From Cupidesulfovibrio sp000226255 (GTDB taxonomy: Bacteria > Desulfobacterota > Desulfovibrionia > Desulfovibrionales > Desulfovibrionaceae): DNA of 64,000 nucleotides. The position numbers and the translations under genes were made by a program. The stretch's first letter is position 1. Each line of letters opens with the position of its first letter. The notes beneath the pieces were generated by a model. It ran no database searches, had not been told where the DNA came from, and was given only the letters and a program-made list of their open reading frames with translations. Of the stretch, positions 43,881 through 52,052 are shown piece after piece. Where the stretch lies: contig NZ_AP036014.1 in NCBI RefSeq assembly GCF_003402415.2, forward strand, positions 1,178,001 through 1,242,000, read 5' to 3'.

Positions 43881-45875
43881 CTACAGCTTCTTGACTTCCG
43901 CGTACCAGCCGCCCGCCTGTTCCAGCAGGCCGTACAGGCGGCCCACCAGCGCGTGCGGGTCGGCCAGGTAGCCTTCCAGCAGCAGGCTGGCCTCGAACAG
44001 CTGCAGGGTGGCGCTTTCCACCATGGGGTCGGCCGGGTCGGCCTTGTGGATGCGCAGCAGGTTGCGCAGGATGGGGTGGTCGCGGTTCACTTCCAGCACC
44101 TTTTTCGGGATGGTCTCGTCGCGCTGCATGACTTTCAGCAGCTTTTCCATGGACGAGGTGACCGAGCCATCGGGGCTGACCAGGCAGGCCGGGCTGTCGG
44201 ACAGGCGGTGCGACACGCGCACCTCGGTCACCTTGTCGCCCAGCAGTTCCTTCATGCGGGCCAGTAGCGCGTCGAAGGCGGGAGAGTCGGATTCCGCCAG
44301 CGGTTCCGGTTCCTTGCGCTCCTCCACGGTGGGGAAGGCGTCCAGCGTGGCAGCGTCGGCGTGCTCCACGGCCTTCAGGGCGAAGTCCTTGTAGCTGCCC
44401 AGCGCGTCCATGACGAATTCGTCGATGGGCTCGTACAGGAACAGCACCTCCAGCCCCTTCTTGCGGAAGATTTCCAGGTGCGGGTTCAGCCGCGCGGCCT
44501 CGCGGTTGGGCGCGGAGATGTACCAGATGTCCTTTTGGCCTTCGCGCGCGCGGCCGATGTAGTCGTCCAGCGACGAAAGCCCCTTGGCATCGTCATGGTG
44601 CGAGGTGTTGCAGCGCAGCAGGCCCGCGAACTTTTCGCGGTTGGCCCAGTCGGTGTGGCCCAGCTTGAAGACCTTGCCGTGCCCGCGCCAGAATTCGGCG
44701 TACCTGTCCGCGTCGGACGCGGACAGCTTTTCCAGGTGGCCGAGCACCTGCTTCGTCACCGTCTGGCCGATCTTGCGGATGACCACGTTCTCCTGCAGCG
44801 TTTCGCGCGAGATGTTCAGGGGCAGGTCTTCCGTGTCCACCACGCCCTTCACGAAGCTGAGGTATTCCGGCAGCAGGTCCTTGTTCTCGCGCTGGATGAG
44901 CACCCGGCGCACGTACAGGTCGAGGCCCCAGCGGTCGCGGCCCATGCCGAACAGCTCCTGCCCGCGCGGCGGCACGAACATGAGCGCGGTGAACTGCACC
45001 GGCGCATCCACGGAAACGTGGATGGTCTCCAGCGGGGCACCGCTGTCGAAGGTGAGGTACTTGTAAAAGTCCTCGTACTGTTGCGGGGTGACCGAGAACT
45101 TCGGTTCGCGCCACAGGGCCGGGGTGGTGTTTACCCGTTCGCCCTCCACCATGATGGGGAAGGGCAGGAAGTTGGAATGGGTGCGCACGATGGCTTCCAG
45201 GCGGTGGCGTTCCAGGAATTCCGCCGCGTCTTCCTTGATGTGCGCCTCGATGACCGTGCCGCGCGCCGGGGCGTGGGCATCACCCTCGGCCTCGACCTCG
45301 GCCACGCTGAACGAGCCGGAACCATCCGATTCCCAGACGTGGGCGATAGCGCCGGGCTGGCACGAGCGCGAGGTGACGCGCACCTTGTCCGCCACCATGA
45401 ACACCGAATAGAAGCCCACGCCGAAGCGGCCAATGATGGACGCGGCGTCGGTGGGCGCGCCCGGCGCGGAGGGGGATGCGGCCTCGCCCTCGGCGGCTTC
45501 TACGGTGTCGGAACCCTCGGCTTTGGCCCCGTTGTTCAGGCCGTGCTCGGTCATGAACCGTTCCGAACCGGAACGGGCGATGGTGCCCAGGTTGTCGATG
45601 AGTTCCTGCCGGGTCATGCCCACGCCCGTGTCGGCGATGCGCAGGATGCGGGCGTCCTTGTCCACGGTGATGGTGATGTCCAGCGGCAGGTCGGGCGCGG
45701 TCACGGCATCGCCCCGGCTCTGGAAGAAGCGCAGCTTGTCCAGGGCGTCGGAAGCGTTGGAGACCAGTTCGCGCAGGAAAATCTCGCGGTTGGTGTACAG
45801 CGAGTGGGTGATGATGTGCAGCAGTTTCTGCACCTCGGTGCGGAATTCATGGGTCTCGTGCGCGGCGGCTGTCAT
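43881..45875 (-). CDS. htpG: Chaperone HtpG (Hsp90 family)
   Basis: Cytosolic ATP-dependent chaperone of 664 residues. N-domain motifs are [20 protein letters not shown], then [37 protein letters not shown] and [18 protein letters not shown]. Middle and C-terminal domains follow, with [16 protein letters not shown]. An acidic Ala/Glu-rich insertion of about 25 residues ([20 protein letters not shown]) lies in the ATP-lid region, between GSERF and IIGRFG, and is longer than in E. coli HtpG. ATG 45875 has AGGAGG 4-5 bases upstream. Heat-shock control is likely, but no clear heat-shock promoter or CIRCE element was seen in the 312 bases upstream, which otherwise hold nothing recognisable. Confidence 0.96.
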
Positions 45876-46187
45876 CGTCTCCTCCTGTGAAGTCGTGGTC
45901 TGGTGAGCGAAAGGGCGCGCCCGGCGTGTCTGGCGCGGCTGGGCGGCCCGAATCTTGTACAATCGTTCCGTGCCGTTGCGGCAGGAAATTCCCATGTGCA
46001 GATAGTGCCGGTGCGGCGCGTGTCAAGACGGCGGGGCGATGACGGGCGGGCGGTGGATGCCGGGGGTGCAAAGCGCCACGGGCCGTTCGCACGACAGCGG
46101 GCGGCCCGTGGCGGAAAAGGCGGAGGGGAAGAAAGCGGAGGGACGCGCGGGGGCGGCCGGACATTCCCGCCGGGGTGGGCTGCCGGG

Positions 46188-46634
46188 CTACGTTGCCGGG
46201 GTGTCCAGCTTGAAGCGCACCCGCAGCACGCCGTTCTCGACATCGTGCGAGATGATCCGGAACGCGCCCACTTCCGATGTGTTGCCCACGTGTGCGCCGC
46301 TGCACGGGCAGGCGTCGAACTCGCCCACGCGCACGATGCGCAGGGTGTCGCCCGCGTCGTCCGGCAGGCGGCCCAGGTCGAAGCGGCTGGCGGCCTCGGC
46401 GCGGTCCATGTCCACGGCGGTGACCGGAAGGTTGCCGGACAGCACGCGGTTCACCTCCGCCTCCACGGCGCGGGCGTCCGCATCGTCGAAGGGGCGGTCG
46501 AAGCTGTAGTCGCACTTGGATTTCTTGGGGTTGATATGGGCGCTGAAGCAGCGCCCGCACCCGTAGCGGGCCACCATCACGCCGTTCAGGACGTGTTCGG
46601 CGGTGTGCATGCGGGGGGCTTCGTCCTTGCTCAT
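46188..46634 (-). CDS. AlaX-like alanyl-tRNA editing domain protein
   Basis: Stand-alone editing-domain protein of 148 residues. The zinc motifs of the tRNA-SAD family are present: HTAEHVLNG (H-x3-H) near the N-terminus and CPCSGAHVGNTSEVG (C-x3-H) near the C-terminus. DRPFDDADARAVEAEVNRVL is the usual middle helix. Such proteins hydrolyse mischarged Ser- or Gly-tRNA-Ala. It is shorter than AlaX-M proteins because it lacks the N-terminal glycine-rich part. ATG 46634 has CGGAG seven bases upstream. It is divergent from the thioesterase gene. Cys residues in GCGRCFSAH are unusual and might bind a second metal. Confidence 0.85.
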   Translation of the reverse strand: MSKDEAPRMHTAEHVLNGVMVARYGCGRCFSAHINPKKSKCDYSFDRPFDDADARAVEAEVNRVLSGNLPVTAVDMDRAEAASRFDLGRLPDDAGDTLRIVRVGEFDACPCSGAHVGNTSEVGAFRIISHDVENGVLRVRFKLDTPAT

Positions 46635-46802
46635 GAGTGTCTCCGTGGGTGTGGCGTCTGGCTGGCGTTGGCGCGGGTGGCTTTCGGGCCGGGCTTGGAG
46701 TAGGTGTGTGTCGTGCTCCCCGTGGCGGCAGTAAATGCTCTCGCGTCGTGGCATTCCACATGAACCGGCCGGTGCGCCGGGCGAAGATACAGGAGAGGTT
46801 GC

Positions 46803-47219
46803 ATGGATTTCACGGCGCTGGCCGACCTGGTGGAAAACGGGCTGCCGTTCCAGAAGCTGCTGGGCATCAGGGTGGCGGAGATGGAGGCGGGCCGGGTGAA
46901 GCTGTTCATTCCGTTCCGCGAGGAACTCATCGGCGATGCGCGGCGTCCCGCCCTGCACGGCGGGGTGATTTCGTCGCTGGCCGACGTGTGCGCGGGGTTC
47001 GCGGTGTGGACCAAATGCCGCATCGACGACCGCATCGCCACCATCGACCTGGTCATCGACTATCTGCGTCCGGCTTCCGCCAGCGACCTGTATGCCGAGG
47101 CCACGGTGAAGCTGCTGGGCAACCGGGTGGGCAACGCGCAGGTGGTCATCTGGTCCGCCGACCGGCCGGACAGGCATGTGGCCGAGGGGCGGGGGGTGTA
47201 CAACATCAGACGGGGCTGA
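46803..47219 (+). CDS. PaaI-type hotdog thioesterase
   Basis: Protein of 138 residues with the hotdog-fold PaaI/YdiI pattern. GLPFQKLLGIRVAEMEAGRV is the N-terminal strand-turn. PALHGGVISSLADVCAGFAV carries the HGG motif with the catalytic Asp of the helix, and ATIDLVIDYLRPASASDLYA is followed by a V-x-N-Q-like strand. It hydrolyses acyl-CoA thioesters; the substrate is unknown. AGGAGAGG precedes ATG 46803. It is divergent from the AlaX-like gene, and a long palindromic element follows 62 bases after its stop. Confidence 0.86.
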   Translation: MDFTALADLVENGLPFQKLLGIRVAEMEAGRVKLFIPFREELIGDARRPALHGGVISSLADVCAGFAVWTKCRIDDRIATIDLVIDYLRPASASDLYAEATVKLLGNRVGNAQVVIWSADRPDRHVAEGRGVYNIRRG

Positions 47220-47281
47220 CTGCGGTTTGAGCTGAAGCTGGCACTGCGACGGGCAGCTTGCGGGGCACGCGGACAGCCTGT

Positions 47282-47409
47282 CGGAAAAATCCGCCTTTTG
47301 CCGCCGGGCTGCGTTGGATCGACACTTTTGATGCTCACGTACAAAAGTACGTTGCGCTCAAAAGTGTCGATCCGCCTTGTCCGGCGGGCAAAACTCGTAA
47401 TTTCTCCGC
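47282..47409. repeat. Long palindromic element (about 128 bp)
   Basis: Arms 47296-47331 and 47358-47393 both read TTTTGCC...GGATCGACACTTTTGA on opposite strands, with about 80% pairing. An inner hairpin ACGTAC-AAAA-GTACGT (47337-47352) caps the structure. Weaker pairing (CGGAAAAAT against ATTTCTCCG) extends it outward. It lies between convergent genes, does not code, and may end both transcripts. It looks like a dispersed palindromic repeat. Confidence 0.75.
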
Positions 47410-47503
47410 ATCCTGTCCGCACCAGCCACCCGCGCCGGGAGACCGGCGCGGGGCATAAGGAAAGAGATATAATCCTGCGGGAGGCTGCCGGGCAGGGCGT
47501 CGT

Positions 47504-48301
47504 CTACTTCGACAGCGACTGTTCCTGCACGCGGGGGCCGGCCGCGCCGGGTGCGCCCGCCGGGGCGGGGGTGTTGGGCGGCAGCACGATCTGCTGGCCC
47601 GGCTGCGATTCCACGAAGTTGGCCGGGGCCTTGTCGGTGCTGCGGTCGGGGTCGAAGCCCAGCGCCTTGGTGCGCGCCTTGCCCACCAGCACGGTGCATT
47701 CGTTGTTGGCGCAGTCGCGGATGGCCAGCAGGGTGGGCTTCAGCACGCCCTCGGGCCCCACGTTTTCCACCGCCAGGTAGTATTCGCGCGGCCCGTTGCC
47801 GAACAGCGGGGTCACCGTGCAGGTCACCAGCCAGTCGTTTACGCCGTCGCCGTTCCAGTCGGTGATGGCCGTGAGCGACACGGAAATCACGTCCATGCCC
47901 TGGCCCAGGGCAAACCCCACCTTGCCGATGCGCACGTTGGCATCCGCGGTCGCGCCGTCCGCGAAGGTTTCACCCGCAAGGCCGTTGCGCGCCTCCGCCG
48001 AACGAAACCGCGTGGACAGGCGGCGGTACAGTTCCTCGCCGTACGAGGCGGGGCGGTAGTCGCGGTTGTCGCGGATGGCCGCCTCCATGTAGTTGCCCTC
48101 GGCGTCCAGGATGTTGCGGCGCACCATCTCGTCGCGCAGGTAGATGGCGTAGTTGCGGAACACGTCGGGCCGCACCACCTCCACGGGTTGCAGCGCGCAG
48201 CCGGAGACCAGGGCCACGGCCAGCAGCAGGAGAAGGACGAGGACGGCGCGGCCGCGCGCGGGGGCGCGGCGCAGGGCGGTGTGGGGGCGGGTGCGGTGCA
48301 T
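47504..48301 (-). CDS. Lipoprotein with DWNGDGVNDW motif (pair member 1)
   Basis: Predicted lipoprotein of 265 residues. Signal AVLVLLLLLAVALVSGC ends in a lipobox (V-S-G-C, Cys about 35). The mature part holds a calcium-loop-like TDWNGDGVNDWLVTCTVTPL, then REYYLAVENVGPEGVLKPTL and two Cys pairs (RDCANNECTVL). The tail is Pro/Ala/Gly-rich. The same architecture appears in the gene just upstream (48363-49214), so the two are diverged duplicates in one operon, 61 bases apart. The exact role is unknown; they should be anchored to the outer or inner membrane, facing the periplasm. The ribosome site is weak. Confidence 0.78.
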   Translation of the reverse strand: MHRTRPHTALRRAPARGRAVLVLLLLLAVALVSGCALQPVEVVRPDVFRNYAIYLRDEMVRRNILDAEGNYMEAAIRDNRDYRPASYGEELYRRLSTRFRSAEARNGLAGETFADGATADANVRIGKVGFALGQGMDVISVSLTAITDWNGDGVNDWLVTCTVTPLFGNGPREYYLAVENVGPEGVLKPTLLAIRDCANNECTVLVGKARTKALGFDPDRSTDKAPANFVESQPGQQIVLPPNTPAPAGAPGAAGPRVQEQSLSK

Positions 48302-48362
48302 GGCGGGTGGTGCCCGGCGGGCGGTTTGGGGTGTCGGGCGCGGCGTGCGCCACGGATTCCGA

Positions 48363-49214
48363 TTATTTTTTCAGGATGGCCCTGATGGTGGCTTCGTCGG
48401 CGGCCTTGCGCGCGGCCTCCTGCGAGGCGGGCAGCACCTGTTCGCGCAGCAGCTTGTCCAGAAAGGCGCGCGCCTCCTCGCCGGTGCGGGTGACCGGCGC
48501 GCCGATGCCCCGGTACTCGTCCAGCGAGAGCAGCCGGGCCTGCAACAGGCCCTTGGGCGCGGGGTCTTCCACCACCAGCCAGTAGCCCAGGTAGAAGCCC
48601 TCGTCGTGCGGGGTCTTCTGGGTAAGCAGCACCAGCCAGTCGCGCACGCCGTTGCCGTTCCAGTCCATGGTGGCGAAGACCACCAGCGAGTTCATGAGGT
48701 CCGGCGAGGAAACGTGCAGCGAGGTGCGGTCCAGCGCGTTGACCGTCCACTGCTTGGGCGAGGCGAAGGTGCGCCGCGAATCGTCGGTGAAGCCCAGCAG
48801 CAGCGAGGGAAACGAACGCAGGTTCAGGCGCAGGGCCAGTTCCAGCCCGCAGGATTCCGGCTGGTAGTCCTGCGGGACGAGATCGCCGGAAGGTTCGGCC
48901 CGGCCGTCGGGCAGCACGACGAGGCCCGCGCGTTGCGCGGCGTCGGGGTGGCGCTGGGCGAAGGATGTCAGCAGAAAGCGGTCCAGCACCCGCACGGGCG
49001 TGGCGCCGGGGTAGATGCGTTCGGGCTGCGGGCTGGGATAGTCCTTGGCGCCGTCGTCGGTGATGCGCGGGGCGCAGGCGGTCAGCAGCAGCGCGGCGGC
49101 CAGCAGGACGGGCAGGCCCCGCAGCAGGGCCGGGGCGCGGAAACGGCGCGGCAAGGCGGCCGTTGCGGGCCGCCGGGTGGGCGGGGCTGGCCGGGCCGTG
49201 GAATGGACGGGCAT
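48363..49214 (-). CDS. Lipoprotein with DWNGNGVRDW motif (pair member 2)
   Basis: Predicted lipoprotein of 283 residues. Signal LLRGLPVLLAAALLLTAC ends with lipobox L-T-A-C (Cys about 47). The mature protein has ATMDWNGNGVRDWLVLLTQK, an EF-hand-like D-x-N-x-N-G-x-x-D loop, followed by YLGYWLVVEDPAPKGLLQAR. This is the same order as in its neighbour at 47504. Its helical C-terminus differs (LLREQVLPASQEAARKAADE). ATG 49214 has GGAGG five to six bases upstream. It is first of the two-lipoprotein operon. The family is not recognised by name. Confidence 0.8.
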   Translation of the reverse strand: MPVHSTARPAPPTRRPATAALPRRFRAPALLRGLPVLLAAALLLTACAPRITDDGAKDYPSPQPERIYPGATPVRVLDRFLLTSFAQRHPDAAQRAGLVVLPDGRAEPSGDLVPQDYQPESCGLELALRLNLRSFPSLLLGFTDDSRRTFASPKQWTVNALDRTSLHVSSPDLMNSLVVFATMDWNGNGVRDWLVLLTQKTPHDEGFYLGYWLVVEDPAPKGLLQARLLSLDEYRGIGAPVTRTGEEARAFLDKLLREQVLPASQEAARKAADEATIRAILKK

Positions 49215-49445
49215 GGAATCCTCCGGATGGGGCCGCTCCGGGCGGCCGCACCCGCGTCTTATGACCGGCCCGTGCGGCTGTCAACGGGCATGTGCGGAGC
49301 GCGCGGGGCGTGCCCCGGCGGCGGTCCCGACTGCCCGTGCGTGTGTCCGCATGCCTGGACACACCTGCCGCATGGGGCACGGCAGGAAAATCTGGGCGCA
49401 TCCTCCTGACTGGCGGTCTCGACGGCCCGTGCGGCACGCAGCGTT

Positions 49446-49486
49446 GCCCCCGCGTGCCACCGCCGGGGTGGCGGGCACGCGGGGGC
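49446..49486 (-). terminator. Hairpin after the selenoprotein gene
   Basis: A 13-bp perfect stem (49446-49458 with 49474-49486) lies 33 bases past the TGA at 49519. There is no T run, so it is a hairpin-only terminator or stabiliser. The rest of 49215-49518 shows nothing recognisable. Confidence 0.45.
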
Positions 49487-49518
49487 GGCCGAGAAAGACG
49501 GGCGGGCGGCCCGCCGCA

Positions 49519-49839
49519 TCAGAAGTTCAGCACCCTGTCCGCCTTCAGCAACTCGTCGTACAGGAACTGCTGGTTGCCCCGGGCCACCATGTCGTCCGCA
49601 TCCACGCCGTGGATGTCCTGGCACTTGCCTCAGGCGGCCAGCACGCCCTCGCTGAGGGTGAACAGGCGGGCCTGCTCGCGGATGGGGAACGATGGGCCGT
49701 CGCCGGTTGCGTAGGCTGCCGCCGGGCCGTTGAGGAAGATGGTCACTTCCTCGCCCTTTTCGAGCAGGAAGTTGCCGAAGCGAAAGGTGTTCCAGCGGAT
49801 TTCCGGGTCCGCGCTGGAAAGGACGATCAGTATTTGCAT
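49519..49839 (-). CDS. DsrE-family protein, predicted selenoprotein (Sec70)
   Basis: Reading through an in-frame TGA at 49632-49630 gives 106 residues. The first 69 match the DsrE/YchN sulfur-relay fold (MQILIVLSSADPEIRWNTFR, then FGNFLLEKGEEVTIFLNGPA). Codons 70-73 read U-G-K-C. The continuation DIHGVDADDMVARGNQQFLY and DELLKADRVLNF matches the family C-terminus (L-x-x-x-x-x-A-D-x-V-L-x-F). In the family this site is normally Cys-G-x-C, so UGA replaces the redox Cys. A perfect hairpin lies 15 bases after the UGA. GGAG precedes ATG 49839. The alternative is a nonsense mutation, which is less likely given intact conservation beyond it. Confidence 0.8.
49599..49615 (-). promoter_or_regulatory. 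Candidate bacterial SECIS hairpin
   Basis: On the minus strand CATCCAC-GGC-GTGGATG forms a 7-bp perfect stem with a G-rich apical loop, starting 15 bases after the UGA codon. This is within the window used by bacterial SECIS elements bound by SelB. It lies inside the coding sequence, as in bacterial selenoprotein genes. Confidence 0.6.
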
Positions 49840-49861
49840 CGCAAATGCTCCGCCTGATTAT

Positions 49862-49905
49862 TGATAGATGAAATCTATCATAGGTGGCGTCATGCACGGA
49901 TGCAA
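49862..49905 (-). promoter_or_regulatory. Promoter and palindromic operator of the selenoprotein gene
   Basis: On the minus strand TTGCAT (49905-49900), 17 bases, then TATGAT (49882-49877) form a promoter. A perfect 8-3-8 palindrome TGATAGAT-GAA-ATCTATCA at 49862-49880 overlaps the -10 and the likely start site, so a bound dimeric repressor would block it. It is not the Fur, Rex or FNR/HcpR consensus. A second palindrome, ATTTGC-GAT-GCAAAT (49832-49846), spans the start codon and could hide it. Confidence 0.55.
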
Positions 49906-50045
49906 GCCGATGGATGTGCTGTTCCGGGAATGGGGGGGGGACGCAACCACGGCGGGGAGGGCCGCGCCGTGAACGCATCCGTCGCCTAGGGCCGACAGGC
50001 GGGAAAGGCGGTGACGGGACGATGCAGCATTGCCCCGTGGTCTGC

Positions 50046-50354
50046 CTAGCCGAAGGGGTTCAGCGGCTTCAGGCCGAAGCCCACGGCATGCGCCGGGGCG
50101 GCCAGGGGGCGGCCGTCCTGCAGGCTGGCCAGGGCCTTGGCCAACTGGTCGGGACAGGACGTGGGCTTGTTGCCGCAAGTGATGCCGGACATCTTGTCGA
50201 TGGCGTCCTGCACGGGCATGCCGTCGAGCAGGCGGCCGAGGGCTTCGAGGCTGCCGGGGCAGCCCCCGGCAAAGCGCACGTCGTGCAGCGCGCCCTCGCG
50301 CACGTCGAACTGGATCTGCTTGCTGCAAACGCCGCTGGGAACATGAACATGCAT
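50046..50354 (-). CDS. TSCPD domain protein (TIGR03905-like)
   Basis: Small protein of 102 residues with four conserved Cys: PSGVCSKQIQFDV, RFAGGCPGSLEALGRLLDGM and GITCGNKPTSCPDQLAKAL. T-S-C-P-D is the signature that names the domain, also found at the end of class II ribonucleotide reductases. Stand-alone members are of unknown function and probably bind metal through the Cys. ATG 50354 has CGGAG eight bases upstream. It lies 206 bases upstream of the selenoprotein gene on the same strand, but the promoter between them suggests separate control. Confidence 0.86.
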   Translation of the reverse strand: MHVHVPSGVCSKQIQFDVREGALHDVRFAGGCPGSLEALGRLLDGMPVQDAIDKMSGITCGNKPTSCPDQLAKALASLQDGRPLAAPAHAVGFGLKPLNPFG

Positions 50355-50504
50355 GGCGAAACTCCGTGGGCGCGGCCCGCTGGGGGCGTTGCGCCGGTAT
50401 GCCGTTGGCCGGATTGCCGGTATGGTCCGGTGGGGTGTGGGGCCAGACATAGGCCCGGCGAACCGCGCTGTAAAGGGGGCGACCCTACGCCACCGCGCGG
50501 CGTC

Positions 50505-50533
50505 TTGACGGGGGAACGGGCGCTGTGTATGTG
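50505..50533 (+). promoter_or_regulatory. Promoter of the riboswitch-exchanger transcript
   Basis: TTGACG (50505-50510), 17 bases, then TATGTG (50528-50533). The predicted start, about 50540, falls right at the first bases of the riboswitch. Confidence 0.5.
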
Positions 50534-50540
50534 AACAGGC

Positions 50541-50643
50541 AGCAAGGGGAGTAGCCAGCAAGGGCAACGTCAACAGCATGGCGCACGCGCCTGGCGTTGC
50601 CGTTGGGACGGACCCGCAAACCGGACCAATTGGCGAGACCTTC
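50541..50643 (+). promoter_or_regulatory. yybP-ykoY (Mn2+) riboswitch
   Basis: The 5' side of the aptamer reads AAGGGGAGTAGCC (50544-50556) and the 3' side GGCGAGACCTT (50632-50642). These are the diagnostic conserved strands of the yybP-ykoY class, with ACGTCAACA (50568-50576) in the internal loop. The class senses Mn2+. It sits directly upstream of an exchanger gene, and its last strand is also the first arm of a terminator, so binding Mn2+ should free transcription. Confidence 0.85.
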
Positions 50644-50679
50644 ACGGCAGGAATGCCGGAGGTCTCGCCTTTTCTTTTT
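50632..50679 (+). terminator. Riboswitch expression-platform terminator
   Basis: GGCGAGACCT (50632-50641) pairs perfectly with AGGTCTCGCC (50660-50669) and is followed by TTTTCTTTTT. The 5' arm is the riboswitch P1 3' strand, so aptamer and terminator exclude each other. Confidence 0.85.
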
Positions 50680-50726
50680 GGCCTCTGGCGATTTGTGAAT
50701 TCTCAAATGGTATCGAGAGGTTGACT

Positions 50727-51953
50727 GTGAGACACGCGTTCCGCGACTGGTACCCCTTCCTGCTGGCCGTGCTGGCCACGCTGCCGGGCCTTGCCATGCG
50801 CGCCCTGCACCCCGAGATCAGCCCCCTGGTCATGGCGGGCCTTACCGGCGGGGCCATCCTGGCCGCATCGTTCATGCTGATGTGGGCCTGCGAGGTGGCG
50901 CAACTGGACATTCCCCAGACCCTGGCCCTGGCGGTGGTGGCGCTCATCGCCGTGCTGCCGGAATACGCCGTGGACATGTACTTCACCTGGATGGCCGGGC
51001 AGCACCCCGAAAGCGAATATTCGCACTACGCCATCGCCAACATGACCGGGGCCAACCGCCTGCTCATCGGGGTTGGCTGGAGCGCCATCGTGCTGGTGTG
51101 CTGGATGCGCTTTCGCAGCGCGGTGGTGGTGGAGGCCGAGCGCCGCACCGACCTGGTGTTCCTGGCCATGGCCACCGCGTATGCGTTCATCATCCCCATC
51201 AAGGGTTCGCTGGCGTGGTACGACGGCGTGGCTCTGGTTTCCATGTACGCGTGGTACATCTGGATCGTTTCGCGCAGGCCCTGCACCGAGTTCGAGGCCG
51301 AAGGCCCGGCAGAGGTGCTGGCCAGGCTGCCCAAGGGTCACCGGCGCATCGCCACCCTGTCGCTGTTCCTGTTCGCCGCCGTGGTCATCCTGGCCGACGC
51401 GGAACTGTTCAGCGAAAGCCTGGTGGCTTCGGGCAAGGTGCTGGGCATCAACGAATTCCTGCTGGTGCAGTGGCTTGCGCCCATCGCCTCGGAAGCGCCC
51501 GAGTTCATCGTGTCGCTGATGTTCGCCATGCGCGGCCACGCCAGCATCGCCCTGGGCAGCCTGATCTCGTCCAAGCTGAACCAGTGGACGCTGCTGGTGG
51601 GCATGATTCCCGGCGTGTACGCGGCGTCTTCCGGTTCGATGCACCCGCCCATTCCCATGGATTCTCATCAGTTGAACGAAATACTGCTGACGGCGGCGCA
51701 GTCGCTGTTCGCCATCTGCCTGCTGCTGCGCATGCGCATCGGCATGAAGGGGGCGGCGCTGCTGTTCGTGCTGTTCCTGGCCCAGTTCGTCTCGCCGTTC
51801 ATCCAGGCGCCGGTGGAGGCGGCCATGGGCCTGCCCCACGTGCCCGACAGGCTGCATGTGTGGTTCAGCCTGGTGTACGTGGTGCTGGCGGGCGGCTTGC
51901 TGCTGCTGCGCCCGCGCACCCTGCTGGACCTGCGCTACGGCTTTCGCGTGTAA
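50727..51953 (+). CDS. Na+/Ca2+-exchanger-family transporter, probable Mn2+/Ca2+ exporter
   Basis: Inner-membrane CaCA-family protein of 408 residues with ten to eleven hydrophobic segments in two halves. The alpha-repeat motifs are AVLPEYAVDMYFTW in the first half and APIASEAPEFIVSLMFAMRG in the second, each with the acidic ion-binding Glu. GTG 50727 was chosen because GAGAGG lies seven bases upstream; TTG 50721 touches that site. The Mn2+ riboswitch with attenuator in its leader argues that the main job is to expel excess Mn2+ (or Ca2+). It is transcribed alone from the promoter at 50505. Confidence 0.88.
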   Translation: MRHAFRDWYPFLLAVLATLPGLAMRALHPEISPLVMAGLTGGAILAASFMLMWACEVAQLDIPQTLALAVVALIAVLPEYAVDMYFTWMAGQHPESEYSHYAIANMTGANRLLIGVGWSAIVLVCWMRFRSAVVVEAERRTDLVFLAMATAYAFIIPIKGSLAWYDGVALVSMYAWYIWIVSRRPCTEFEAEGPAEVLARLPKGHRRIATLSLFLFAAVVILADAELFSESLVASGKVLGINEFLLVQWLAPIASEAPEFIVSLMFAMRGHASIALGSLISSKLNQWTLLVGMIPGVYAASSGSMHPPIPMDSHQLNEILLTAAQSLFAICLLLRMRIGMKGAALLFVLFLAQFVSPFIQAPVEAAMGLPHVPDRLHVWFSLVYVVLAGGLLLLRPRTLLDLRYGFRV

Positions 51954-52052
51954 CGTGCGCGCCGGGTGACGGCGCGCATGCGGACATGACGTGACCCCTT
52001 CGCGGCCCGTCGCGCCCTTGGCGCGGCGGGCCGCCCGTGCTAGGAAGCAGGC

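Noticed and set aside
49630..49839. Reading the DsrE-family gene as a 69-residue protein or a nonsense-mutated pseudogene.
   Set aside because: The frame after the TGA stays open and family-like to a natural stop, the TGA sits exactly at a redox Cys site, and a hairpin follows.
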